Shown here piece after piece: positions 27,197-35,557 of a stretch of DNA of 55,720 nt. The notes under the pieces are model-generated. The model was not told the DNA's origin and made no database searches. It worked only from the letters and a program-made list of their open reading frames with translations. Positions within the stretch are counted from its first letter, which is position 1. Every line of letters starts with the position of its first letter. The translations under genes and the position numbers were made by a program. Source of the DNA: Arthrobacter oryzae (GTDB taxonomy: Bacteria; Actinomycetota; Actinomycetes; Actinomycetales; Micrococcaceae); contig NZ_RBIR01000009.1 in NCBI RefSeq assembly GCF_003634095.1, forward strand, positions 1 through 55,720. Direction: 5' to 3'.

Positions 27197-27435
27197 CCGC
27201 GCTGATCAGACTCGCATAAACCAGCCACGCCGTGTGACCGCCGCGGACTTCCATGCCTAAATGGCCGGATTGGAACAACCCAGCCGGCAGCATCGACCAC
27301 GTCGCGCCTGCCGGCGGGATCGATGGTGCATGGGTTCTGCCTAGCGCTGAGCCTGGCCAATGCGAGACCGCTCCTGAGGACTCCCAAGAGCGATCTCGTT
27401 CCGGTCCATGCCAGGTCGTGGACCACGTCGGCTAA

Positions 27436-28590
27436 CTAGTGGACGATTCGCATCTCGTGCGAGGTCTGATTGAGTCGCCGTCCGCCGTCGGGAACGACCG
27501 TCACAATGTCCTCGATCCGCACACCGAACCTGCCCGGCAGGTAGATTCCGGGTTCGATCGAGAAGCACATGCCGGGGTGGAGGATCTGGGTTTCGCCCTC
27601 GACCATGTACGGCGGCTCGTGAGTCGTCAGTCCGATTCCGTGACCGACACGGTGAATGAAGTAGTCGCCGTAGCCGGCTTCAGTGATCACCGCCCGGGAC
27701 ACACGATCGATCTCCTGGCACTCGACGCCGGGCCGCACAGCCTCGAACCCGGCCTGCTGTGCGCGTCTGACGACGTCATGAACCTCGCGTTCCTCGGGGG
27801 TGGGTTCGCCGACGTGCACCGTCCGCGTCGTGTCTGATCCGTATCCGTGTTTAAGGCCGCCGAAGTCAAGCACCACCATGTCGCCGTCCTCGATGATCCG
27901 CGGGCCGATCTCGTGGTGAGGGTTGGCGCCGTTCGGACCCGAACCGACGACCGTGAAGTCCACCTGCGAATGACCGAATTGGCGAAGCAGGTCCGCGAGA
28001 TCAGAACCGACGTCGGTCTCGCTGCGCCCAGCGAACCGCACGTTGACGATCTCCTCATACGCCTGGTCTGCGGCCGCGCCGGCAGCCGCCAGCCGCTCGA
28101 TCTCGTCGTCATCCTTAATCGCCCGGAGCATCGGCAGGGCGGTCGTCATCGAGACGTAGGCCGACTTCGGCAGCCGATCCTGCAGCCCCAGGAGGTGCAT
28201 GGCCCAGGCCGAGTCAGAGACGGCATAACGCCCGGCATCGGCCATCAGCGTCGCAGATTCCGTGTAGGGGTCGCTCCCGTCGGTCCAGTCAGTGATCCTC
28301 AGAATCGAGGCGCCGCCGGCCGCTTCCGCGTCGGGCCTCTCGAGCCTCGGAACGATCATGGCGGGCTCCGCGTCGACGGGGATCACGAGCATGGTGATGC
28401 GTTCGGTGATGGCCACGGGTGCATACCCCGTGAAGTACAGCAGGTCCGGTCCGGGAGTAACCAGGATACCGTCGAGCCCGGCATCCTGGGCGGCGTGGGC
28501 AGCTCGCCGCAACCGCGCGGCGAAGTCATCTGCGGTGAACGGAGCCGGCTCGGTAAGACTGCGATGATCACTCATGGTTCGCATTTTCAT
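27436..28590 (-). CDS. M24 metallopeptidase (Xaa-Pro dipeptidase type)
   Basis: 384 aa from the ATG at 28590; ATGs at 28584 and 28575 are also possible because the ribosome binding site is weak. An N-terminal creatinase-like domain (about 20-150, with LLYFTGYAP) precedes the pita-bread catalytic domain. The five metal ligands are seen: Asp in VVLDFGG, Asp in GSDTTRTVHVG, His in RVGHGIGLTTHEPP, Glu in SIEPGIYLPG and Glu in VRIEDIVTV. It should hydrolyse Xaa-Pro dipeptides in the cytoplasm. It converges on the M20 peptidase, so both peptidases flank one short gap and fit a peptide-use region. Confidence 0.92.
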   Translation of the reverse strand: MKMRTMSDHRSLTEPAPFTADDFAARLRRAAHAAQDAGLDGILVTPGPDLLYFTGYAPVAITERITMLVIPVDAEPAMIVPRLERPDAEAAGGASILRITDWTDGSDPYTESATLMADAGRYAVSDSAWAMHLLGLQDRLPKSAYVSMTTALPMLRAIKDDDEIERLAAAGAAADQAYEEIVNVRFAGRSETDVGSDLADLLRQFGHSQVDFTVVGSGPNGANPHHEIGPRIIEDGDMVVLDFGGLKHGYGSDTTRTVHVGEPTPEEREVHDVVRRAQQAGFEAVRPGVECQEIDRVSRAVITEAGYGDYFIHRVGHGIGLTTHEPPYMVEGETQILHPGMCFSIEPGIYLPGRFGVRIEDIVTVVPDGGRRLNQTSHEMRIVH

Positions 28591-28648
28591 GCGCGGGGCA
28601 TCCCTGGTCAACCCATCCCGTTGACTGACTCTGGTGAGTTGTTTCCGG

Positions 28649-30115
28649 TTATTGGAGGGAGGCGGTCAGGCGTGCCAGGTTGTCGAATACTTTTTGGGCC
28701 ACGGGCCGCCGGATCCAGTCCTCGAGCTGCAGCTCACGGCTTTCTGCGCGGTACCCGTCTTCGATCCCGCGAATTGCTTCGACAAAACCGCGGCCGTGCA
28801 CAAGTACGGAGACCTCCATGTTGAGGCTGAAAGAACGGACATCCATGTTGCTGGACCCAATCACCGCAACCTCCTCGTCGATGGTGAAGTGCTTGGAGTG
28901 CAGCACCTTGGGCGCCCGGTATAGGTAGATCCTGACGCCGGCGCGGAGCAGTGCCTCGTAGTAGGAACGCTGCGCATGGTAGACCATGCTTTGGTCTCCG
29001 ACCTCGGAAACAAAAAGTTCGACGCTGAGCCCCCGCGCGGCTGCCGTGACAATAGCCATCAGGATGGACTCGTCCGGCACAAAGTAGGGGCTGGTGATGC
29101 TGACGCGACGCTCAGCTTTGTGAATAAGTGTGGCGTAGAGCTTCAAATTGTTGTCGTTGTCGAAGCTGGGACCGCTGGGCAGGACCTGTGCGTCAACAAG
29201 CGCGGAGTGTTCGCTGACGCCCATGAGGCTTGAATCCAGTGGCAGTATCACCCCCGCTTCGCTGTACCAGTCCGTCGCGAAGACGGCATCCAGCTCCCGG
29301 ACAACAGGTCCCTCAACGCGCATCATCAGCTCGTGCCACTGGAGCCCGCGCTTCAGGTTTGCCGGGGTGTCGTAGCTCGCGTCGATGACGTTCTGGGACC
29401 CGGTGAATCCCACGCGGCCATCGACGACGAGGATCTTCCGGTGATTGCGCAGGTCCGGCCGCTGCCATTCGCCACGCCACGGCCGCACCGGCAGCATGGG
29501 GCGATATTCCGCCCCTATCTTCTGGAGGAAGGCCAGGGTTTCTTTCCGTCCCGGGAACTTCAGGCCGGCGAGATGATCGGACAGGACCCGGACGTCAACG
29601 CCGCGTGATCTTGCCCGGGCCAACGCTTGAAAATACGGCGCCGTCGTTGCGTCCAGCACCAGGATGTAAAACTCCACATGCACATAACTGGTGGCCGCAT
29701 CAATCTCAGCGATCATGGCATCGAAAGTGCCGTTGTAGTCGCCCAACAGGGTCGCACTGTTGCCCGCGACCATAGGGAGCGCCCCAAGGTTGCTGTTCAA
29801 CACCACCGCCGAATGCAGCCACTCCGGCCAGTCAAGACCGCGGCTAATCAGCGGGCTGCCCTCAGCCCGGGCCAGGACCAGATTGTTGACTTCGCGCTGT
29901 TTGTCGCGGCGCGCCTTGGGCAGTTTCGAGTAACCGACAAAGAAAAACGCGACGGCACCAAGAATCGGGATGAAAATTATGGCGAGCACCCAGGCAATAG
30001 CGGAGGATGGACGGCGATTCACCGACACCAAGACAGCCGCTACGGCCACGATTAAAATGTGCGCCGCCAGCAGGAGCAACGCGAACGTTTCAGCGTCCTG
30101 GAAGAATCCGCGCAC
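28649..30115 (-). CDS. cls: Cardiolipin synthase (phospholipase D family)
   Basis: 488 aa. Two N-terminal membrane segments (about 8-33 and 40-62, the PLDc_N region) are followed by two PLD domains. Both HKD motifs are intact: NHRKILVVDGRVGFTGSQN and HSKHFTIDEEVAVIGSSN. The enzyme condenses two phosphatidylglycerol molecules, or uses CDP-diacylglycerol in some actinobacteria, to make cardiolipin at the membrane. Length is normal for bacterial Cls. The downstream end lies 37 bp from the M24 start on the same strand. Confidence 0.93.
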   Translation of the reverse strand: MRGFFQDAETFALLLLAAHILIVAVAAVLVSVNRRPSSAIAWVLAIIFIPILGAVAFFFVGYSKLPKARRDKQREVNNLVLARAEGSPLISRGLDWPEWLHSAVVLNSNLGALPMVAGNSATLLGDYNGTFDAMIAEIDAATSYVHVEFYILVLDATTAPYFQALARARSRGVDVRVLSDHLAGLKFPGRKETLAFLQKIGAEYRPMLPVRPWRGEWQRPDLRNHRKILVVDGRVGFTGSQNVIDASYDTPANLKRGLQWHELMMRVEGPVVRELDAVFATDWYSEAGVILPLDSSLMGVSEHSALVDAQVLPSGPSFDNDNNLKLYATLIHKAERRVSITSPYFVPDESILMAIVTAAARGLSVELFVSEVGDQSMVYHAQRSYYEALLRAGVRIYLYRAPKVLHSKHFTIDEEVAVIGSSNMDVRSFSLNMEVSVLVHGRGFVEAIRGIEDGYRAESRELQLEDWIRRPVAQKVFDNLARLTASLQ

Positions 30116-30119
30116 TGTT

Positions 30120-30392
30120 GCCTAAACATGTGTCGATGCCGCGAACGCCGTCGAACCAGCACTCGGTTCTTGATTGCTTCATATTCTTCAGCGCTGAGGG
30201 TTCCAGCCTCGACAGGGTCACGACGGGCTGGAAGCTTAGGAATAGGACCCAGACCGCCTTCCACCAGCCGTTCAGTCCTTGATCGCGAAAAAGTTGACCG
30301 ATGATTGCAAAAACACCAAACAGGTAGGCAAATAATATAGACGCCGGGAAGAACCACCGGAAGAAATCCCAAAAGTCGTCCCAGAAACTCAT
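30120..30392 (-). pseudogene. SHOCT/PLDc_N-type membrane protein gene with an out-of-frame internal deletion
   Basis: The ATG at 30392 opens with WDDFWDFFRWFFPASILFAY and LNGWWKAVWVLFLSF, the membrane segment of a common actinobacterial family that ends in a SHOCT motif. Reading in that frame then turns into unrelated residues. The expected SHOCT end appears in the next frame as DPVEAGTLSAEEYEAIKNRV. Relatives have a second membrane segment and a linker between these parts, and here they are absent. A deletion of a few tens of codons joined out of frame explains both facts. It sits just upstream of cardiolipin synthase. A sequencing error alone would not remove the linker. Confidence 0.65.
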
Positions 30393-30529
30393 TTGCCTTT
30401 CCTGCTCTCAAACATGCGTTCTCATTCCCAGGACGGCCTATCCCCCAGCCCCACCGGTAGAGGGTACGACCATTGTTGGCGTCAAGCCCGGTATGGACCT
30501 CATCCGCTTCGGGTGAAATCCCTGAAATG

Positions 30530-30713
30530 GGGAGTGTCTGAATAACGGTGGATCCGGGGCTGGCCTGACACGCCGGGCGTTGCCTGGCGGGGAGGACTGA
30601 TCATGAGCGGAACCATGGATCACGTGGCGACTGAAGTGGATCAGCAAGAGTTGGCGCAACAGTTCCTGGCGCAGGCCAGGGAGCAGGGAACCGAGCTCGT
30701 CGGCCCGGCGGGC
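30530..30713 (+). mobile_element. Left-end remnant of an IS256-family insertion sequence
   Basis: The segment begins with a 26-bp terminal repeat (30530-30555, starting GGGAGTGTCTGAATAACG) that recurs exactly at 55464-55489. It continues through a typical untranslated stretch and ribosome binding site GGGGAGGA into the first 37 codons of a transposase. The element is cut off at about 30713, where the upstream region of the MmyB-type regulator begins. No right end is nearby, so it is a dead fragment. Confidence 0.75.
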
Positions 30714-30758
30714 GGTTGGGCACGCGAGGGGCCGGGCCGCGGCAGTGGGGGTGTCTGA
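30603..30758 (+). pseudogene. Truncated IS256-family transposase N-terminus
   Basis: The frame starts MSGTMDHVATEVDQQELAQQ and continues FLAQAREQGTELVGPAGG, which is the conserved opening of IS256-type transposases in Micrococcaceae. After the Gly-Gly it diverges and stops 14 codons later inside the operator of the next gene. The catalytic DDE domain is wholly missing. Confidence 0.7.
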
Positions 30759-30765
30759 CAGACAC
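30751..30765. promoter_or_regulatory. Dyad operator upstream of the MmyB-type regulator
   Basis: GTGTCTG-A-CAGACAC (30751-30765) is a perfect 7+7 dyad, and GGCAGTG at 30741 pairs with CACTGCC at 30763-30769. It lies 37 bp before the regulator start. Regulators of this family often bind such a site and control themselves and an adjacent SDR gene. The truncated IS sequence ends within about 40 bp of it. Confidence 0.6.
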
Positions 30766-30801
30766 TGCCACCGGCCGCGTTGGCTGCGTAGCGTGGAGGC
30801 C

Positions 30802-31785
30802 GTGGACAGAAACAACGACATCCGTGAGTTCCTGATCTCGCGCCGCGCGAAGATCAGCCCGGGGCAGGCCGGGATCCCCAGCTACGGGGAGTTGCGCCGT
30901 GTGCCGGGCCTGCGCCGTGAGGAAGTGGCACAGCTCGCCGGCGTGAGCACGGACTACTACACGCGGCTGGAACGCGGCAGCATCCGCGGCGTCTCGGACT
31001 CGGTCCTGGAGGCGGTGGCTTCTGCCCTTCAGCTGGACGAGGCGGAGCGGACCCACCTGATGGATCTGGCGCGGACGGCGAACGCGCCGTCGCGCCGCAC
31101 TCCGCGCCGGCCGGCGCAGCAGCGGGTCCGTCCCGGGGTGCTGCGTCTGCTGGACGGCATGACCGGCGTGGTGGCCCTGGTGCAGAACGGCCGTTCGGAC
31201 GTGCTGGCCGCCAACCTCCTGGCACGGGGGCTGTACGGGCCGGTGTTCAACTTCGCCGGAGCGTCCGGGCAGAGCATTCCGGGCAGGCTGCCGAACCAGG
31301 CACGGTACCTCTTCCTGGATCCGGGCGCCGGGGACTTCTACCCCGATTGGCCGGCTATCGCTGCCACCACGGTCGCGATGCTGCGCTCGGAATCGGGCAG
31401 GAATCCGCACGACCGGGAACTGAACGAGCTGGTCGGGGAACTGACCACGCGCAGCGGGCTGTTCGCCGCGCTGTGGGCAGGACACGACGTGCGGATCCAC
31501 ACCACAGGGACCAAGCGCTTCCACCACCCCGTGGCCGGGGACTTGTCCCTGCAGTTCGAGACGCTTCACCTTCCCGGCGATGAGGGCCAGACCCTGTTCA
31601 CCTTCACCGCGGAGCCGGACTCCGCGTCCGCGAACGCGCTGGCGTTCCTCGCCAGTTGGGCGGCATCGCCGCCCGCAACTTCCACCACCGGCGGTCCTGC
31701 CGGTGGATCCTCCGTCCCCGAAACGCGCTCCCACGAGCAGCCCGGGGCCCGCAATTCAAGAAAGACAGAACCAACACATGACTGA
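30802..31785 (+). CDS. MmyB-like helix-turn-helix (XRE) transcriptional regulator
   Basis: 327 aa from the GTG at 30802, which has GTGGAGG upstream; a longer frame from 30745 would run through the operator. The N-terminal XRE helix-turn-helix has YGELRRVPGLRREEVAQLAG and VSTDYYTRLERG, the signature of this actinobacterial group. The remainder (about 100-290) is the MmyB-like ligand-binding domain with VLAANLLARGLYGPVF and NPHDRELNELVGELTTRS, thought to bind fatty-acid-like ligands. The SDR gene overlaps its end by eight bases, so they form one operon. Confidence 0.92.
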   Translation: MDRNNDIREFLISRRAKISPGQAGIPSYGELRRVPGLRREEVAQLAGVSTDYYTRLERGSIRGVSDSVLEAVASALQLDEAERTHLMDLARTANAPSRRTPRRPAQQRVRPGVLRLLDGMTGVVALVQNGRSDVLAANLLARGLYGPVFNFAGASGQSIPGRLPNQARYLFLDPGAGDFYPDWPAIAATTVAMLRSESGRNPHDRELNELVGELTTRSGLFAALWAGHDVRIHTTGTKRFHHPVAGDLSLQFETLHLPGDEGQTLFTFTAEPDSASANALAFLASWAASPPATSTTGGPAGGSSVPETRSHEQPGARNSRKTEPTHD

Positions 31786-32641
31786 ACAGAATGAAAACGT
31801 CACCGCCAAGAAGGTCTGGTTCATCACCGGCGCCGGCCGCGGCATGGGCACCGACATCGCCAAGGCCGCCCTGTCCGCCGGACATGCTGTCGTCGCCACC
31901 GGCCGCAACCCCGAAAAGCTCACCCGGGCCGTCGGCGCGAGCGAGAACCTGCTGGCCGTGAAGCTCGACGTCACCGACCCCGCTGCCGCTGAAGCGGCCG
32001 TGCAGGCCGCCGTCGACCGGTTCGGCCGGATCGATGTCCTCGTCAACAACGCCGGCAACTTCTACGCCGGGTTCTTCGAGGAAATCACCCCCCAGGACTT
32101 CCGGGCGCAGATCGAGACCACCATGTTCGGGCCGATGAACGTCACCCGCGCGGCGCTGCCGGTGTTGCGGGCCCAGCGCTCCGGCTTGGTGGTCACGGTC
32201 TCCTCCACCGCCGGCATCGCAGGCGGGGAGTTCCTGACCGCCTACGCCGCGTCGAAGTTCGGTATCGAGGGCTGGGCGGAATCCCTGGCCCCGGAAATCG
32301 CCCCGTTCGGGATCCGGACCATGATCGTGGAGCCCGGGTTCTTCCGCACCGAACTGCTCACCCCGGAATCCACCCGCTACGCGGATTCCACGATTGAAGA
32401 CTACGCCGAACGCACCCGGCAGACCGTCGCCGCCTGGCAAAGTATGAACGGGCAACAGGGCGGGGACCCCGCCAAGCTCGCCAACGCCCTGATCCAACTC
32501 GCCGAACTGGACGAACCGCCGCTGCGCTTCGCCGCTGGCGCCGACGCCGTCGGAGTCTTCGAGACCCGGGCCAAAGACCTCCAGAACCAGGCCATCGCCC
32601 ACCGCGAACTCTCCAGCAACCTCGCCCACCAGGACGCCTGA
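31778..32641 (+). CDS. Short-chain dehydrogenase/reductase
   Basis: 287-aa NAD(P)-dependent oxidoreductase of the classical SDR type. The Rossmann motif TGAGRGMG is at 18-24, the NNAG motif near residue 90, the catalytic Ser in VTVSSTAG (about 142) and the YXXXK motif as YAASK (Tyr156, Lys160). The proline-glycine hinge VEPGFFRTEL follows. The start overlaps the regulator stop, so translation is coupled. Substrate unknown. A strong hairpin follows the stop, ending the operon. Confidence 0.93.
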   Translation: MTEQNENVTAKKVWFITGAGRGMGTDIAKAALSAGHAVVATGRNPEKLTRAVGASENLLAVKLDVTDPAAAEAAVQAAVDRFGRIDVLVNNAGNFYAGFFEEITPQDFRAQIETTMFGPMNVTRAALPVLRAQRSGLVVTVSSTAGIAGGEFLTAYAASKFGIEGWAESLAPEIAPFGIRTMIVEPGFFRTELLTPESTRYADSTIEDYAERTRQTVAAWQSMNGQQGGDPAKLANALIQLAELDEPPLRFAAGADAVGVFETRAKDLQNQAIAHRELSSNLAHQDA

Positions 32642-32654
32642 CACCTACGCAACC

Positions 32655-32685
32655 GGACGACGGCGGGAACCTCCCGCCGTCGTCC
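32655..32685 (+). terminator. Hairpin terminator after the SDR gene
   Basis: A perfect 14-bp stem (32655-32668 with 32672-32685) and a three-base loop begin 14 bp after the stop. It should end the regulator-SDR transcript, leaving the MFS gene with its own promoter. Confidence 0.65.
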
Positions 32686-32876
32686 ACAACCCACCCAACG
32701 CACCGGACTCCAACGAAATCCGGCTGCCCAAAAACGGCCCATCGTTTATGAGGAGACCCGACGGCCGTCCTTGGCCGCCAACCTGCGCGCACCCCGCCGG
32801 GATCAATGCCCCGCCCCGGCGCCTGCAACGACGCGCCCGGCACATCACCGCCCCAGCAACTGATTGGATCCAGCCC

Positions 32877-34070
32877 ATGGTGATCACCACTGCCGCCGGC
32901 CCGACGACCGGCCGTTCCTCCCTGCTGCCCCTCATCGTGCTCAGCCTGTGCGGCTTCATCAGCGTCACCACCGAGCTGCTCCCCTCGGGGCTGCTGACCG
33001 GAATGGCCGCCGACCTCGGCACCGGCATCTCTGCGGCCGGTGCCCTGACGTCGGCCTACGCCGCCGCTATCGTCCTTACGGTTCTTCCCCTCACGAGCCT
33101 CACAATCGGCGTCCCGCGGCGGCTGCTGTTCGCAGCGATACTGTGCATCTTTGCGGCCGCCAATGTCCTCGTCGCCCTCAGCCCCACCCTGCCCGTCGCT
33201 GTCACCGGGCGCGTGCTGGCAGGGGTGGCCCACGGGCTGCTGTGGGCAACCATCGCCCCCATGGTCGGCCGGATCTCCAGCCCCGCGCGGGCGCCCCGCG
33301 CCATGGCGATCGTCTTTGCCGGCACAAGCCTGGGGCTGGCGGCGGGAGCCCCGCTGGGAACCCTGCTGGGCCAGGCCTTGGGCTGGCGCTCCGCGTTCCT
33401 GATTCTGGCCGGAGTGAGCCTCCTGCTGGCAGTTCTTGCCTTCCTCACCATCCCCATGGTGAGCCCCGACAGCCGGCGGCCGCTCTCCGTTGCCCGGGCC
33501 ATCCGCCTGCCCGGCGTGGGACTGATCATCGGCGGCTGGGCCGTCATGTTGCTGGCCCACTTCGCTGTGCTCACCTACATCGCCCCATTCCTGGAGCACG
33601 CCGGACTCGGGGAAATGGTCGGCGCGGCCCTTGCCGTTCTGGGCATCACCGGCCTGCTCGGCGTGGGCCTGGCCGGGCGCGTGCCCCGGCGGGCCCTGTT
33701 CGTGGGACTGCTGGCCGCACCCATGTTCCTGGTTTCGGGCCTCCTGGGCCTGAGCGTGCTGCCCCTCAACCTGGCAACGGCAGTGGCCCTCCTGGGGATC
33801 TGGGGGATCGGCTACTCCGCCGCGGCGGTGTTCGATCAGCAGGTCGTCCTCGTCGTTGGCCATGAGGCCCCCGACACCGTCACCAGCATCTCCGTCGTCG
33901 CCATCCAGCTCGGCATCGCCCTGGGCGCAGCCCTTGGCGGGCTCACCGTCGACATTCTCGGGGTCACCTGGGTCCCCCTGATCGGAGCCGTCTTTGCCGC
34001 AGGATCCGTGGCCTTACGCATGAGCCTCCGCCGCTTCCTGCCCCACCATCCCCTGGCAGCCGCGTCCTAA
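32877..34070 (+). CDS. MFS transporter, DHA1 drug/sugar efflux type
   Basis: 397 aa, 12 membrane segments. I prefer the ATG at 32877 (MVITTAAGPTTGRSSLLPLI); an earlier in-frame ATG at 32748 would add a Pro/Arg-rich tail not usual for this family. Family blocks include TELLPSGLLTGMAADLGTG, the loop after helix 2 (SLTIGVPRRLLF), RVLAGVAHGLLWATIAPM and GTSLGLAAGAPLGTLLGQ with WRSAFLILAG. These match the AraJ/YdhP-like branch that exports sugars, purine analogues or drugs. It follows the regulator-SDR pair and may be part of the same detoxification module. Confidence 0.88.
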   Translation: MVITTAAGPTTGRSSLLPLIVLSLCGFISVTTELLPSGLLTGMAADLGTGISAAGALTSAYAAAIVLTVLPLTSLTIGVPRRLLFAAILCIFAAANVLVALSPTLPVAVTGRVLAGVAHGLLWATIAPMVGRISSPARAPRAMAIVFAGTSLGLAAGAPLGTLLGQALGWRSAFLILAGVSLLLAVLAFLTIPMVSPDSRRPLSVARAIRLPGVGLIIGGWAVMLLAHFAVLTYIAPFLEHAGLGEMVGAALAVLGITGLLGVGLAGRVPRRALFVGLLAAPMFLVSGLLGLSVLPLNLATAVALLGIWGIGYSAAAVFDQQVVLVVGHEAPDTVTSISVVAIQLGIALGAALGGLTVDILGVTWVPLIGAVFAAGSVALRMSLRRFLPHHPLAAAS

Positions 34071-34451
34071 TCCCCGGGCCGTGGGCCCTCGACTACTAGT
34101 CGGCCGCGCGATCAAAAACCTACCCCGAATTCGCTGACCCAATGGATTCCGACCAAGCCCTGCCTCGGCACCTTCGATCGCTTTAAGAGCTCGCTGATAG
34201 CGGAAACTGCGTCAACATGATCATGTCGGGCTCCGCTTGGAATCATCGACCCTGTCCTGGATGCGCAGGTGATCGTGGGGCCCAGCCAGCATCTGTCCCG
34301 GCCCGGGAGGTCGAGCCGGCCAATAAGGCGAAAGTGAGACGCCTGCTGAACAACCGCGGGGGCTCACAGAGGCCCTCCTCCGCAGGATCCTAAGGGCCGG
34401 GTTGGGGGTGGAAGCCGGATAACAAGAGAGCGAAACAGTGCCCGCCGACGG
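34071..34451. other. 381-bp intergenic region, nothing recognised
   Basis: The gap between the convergent MFS and DedA genes contains only a small GC hairpin (GGGCC-GTG-GGCCC) just after the MFS stop. The base composition is less GC-rich than its surroundings and no open frame looks coding. It may contain decayed sequence. Confidence 0.4.
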
Positions 34452-35093
34452 TCATTGGTCCGCCTCCGGCGCGGAACCGGTCAACGCACGGGCTTCACGG
34501 CGTGCTTTGCGTACCCGCCAGATGATCAACCCGACGACCGCGACTCCCAACACGAGCGCGGTGAGGTCTCGACCGGCCGTCCGGGCGACGGCATCGTAGG
34601 AATTACCGGCCAAAAACCCAAGCAGGACGAACCCCGTGCCCCAGACCAGGCCGCCGGCGGCGTTAAAGAACAAGAACCTGGGATAGTGCATCCGCGAGGT
34701 GCCGGCCAGCGCCGGCATGACTGCCCTAAAAAACGCGGTAAACCGGCCCAGGAACACCGCCGATCCTCCCCTGTTACGCAGAAATTCCTGCGCCTGTTCC
34801 AGCCGGCCACGGCGCTTTTCCAAGACTTTCATGTTCAAGACCCGCGGACCGAAGTGTTTGCCCACTTCGTAGCCGACCGTGTCGCCGACAATGGCGGCCA
34901 GCACCACCAGAACCACCACTACCCAGAGTTCCACATGACCACGGCTGGCCACCACGCCGCCCAGGACCGCTGCCGTTTCGCCCGGGATGACGAACCCGAC
35001 AAACAAGGCGTCCTCGGCGAAAACGAGCAGACCCACCAACACCAGTGCCAGGACCGGATCGACACTCAGAATCCTGTCGACGAACCCGTTCAC
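34452..35093 (-). CDS. DedA-family membrane protein
   Basis: 213 aa from the GTG at 35093, at good spacing from GGGGG; a GTG at 35102 is too close to that site. The SNARE-associated / DedA pattern is clear: FAEDALFVGFVIPGETAAVLGG near the start, GDTVGYEVGKHFGPRVL, and FLGRFTAFFRAVMPALAGTSRM with the conserved Arg residues, then NAAGGLVWGTGFVLLGFLAG. DedA proteins of this type include lipid-carrier flippases (undecaprenyl phosphate or phosphatidylethanolamine) and maintain envelope function and proton-motive force. A UppP gene is further along the window. Confidence 0.92.
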   Translation of the reverse strand: MNGFVDRILSVDPVLALVLVGLLVFAEDALFVGFVIPGETAAVLGGVVASRGHVELWVVVVLVVLAAIVGDTVGYEVGKHFGPRVLNMKVLEKRRGRLEQAQEFLRNRGGSAVFLGRFTAFFRAVMPALAGTSRMHYPRFLFFNAAGGLVWGTGFVLLGFLAGNSYDAVARTAGRDLTALVLGVAVVGLIIWRVRKARREARALTGSAPEADQ

Positions 35094-35557
35094 CAGACAC
35101 ACCCCCCGCGGCTGAGGGCACGATTCAGGTGCACTAATAACCCATACCCAAAGGCGTAATTCCCGGACCGCTCCCTAAGCTCCACGTCCCACATCCATTC
35201 AAAGCCGTGACCACATAATACGTAGGTATTCGATGAAATACCGCCAACAATGCTGGTCCGGTCAATACACGAGCGCCGCCCGGCGGTCCGCTCCAGGCCA
35301 GAGCCGGGGCTGGAGACAGCATTGTCTGCCGGTCGCGCGTGCATCGACACAACTGGCTACCGTTGGATGAGGACGCCAAGGTTAGTGGCCGGGTCGTGCG
35401 CCAAGCCCGAGTCGGACTGGACCAGCGCGGCGTGGCCCCAATCCGTACTCGCAGCTACTTTTCCTAAGGCCTACTACGCCAATTTCGCGGCCGGCGCCTA
35501 TCACCTCGCAAGACTCATCTGTGTCGGTCGGTACTTCGGGGTTCACGCCCGCGGCCG
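35094..35557. other. 464-bp intergenic region, nothing recognised
   Basis: Lies upstream of the DedA gene and downstream of the CAP/LGFP gene, both on the minus strand. It must contain the DedA promoter. It is AT-richer than the flanks around 35195-35260 (for example CACATAATACGTAGGTATTC). No gene, RNA or strong hairpin was found. Confidence 0.4.

Noticed and set aside
32358..33863. 501-codon open frame on the minus strand
   Set aside because: Antisense to the SDR and MFS genes, extremely rich in Gly, Gln, His and Arg, with no domain.
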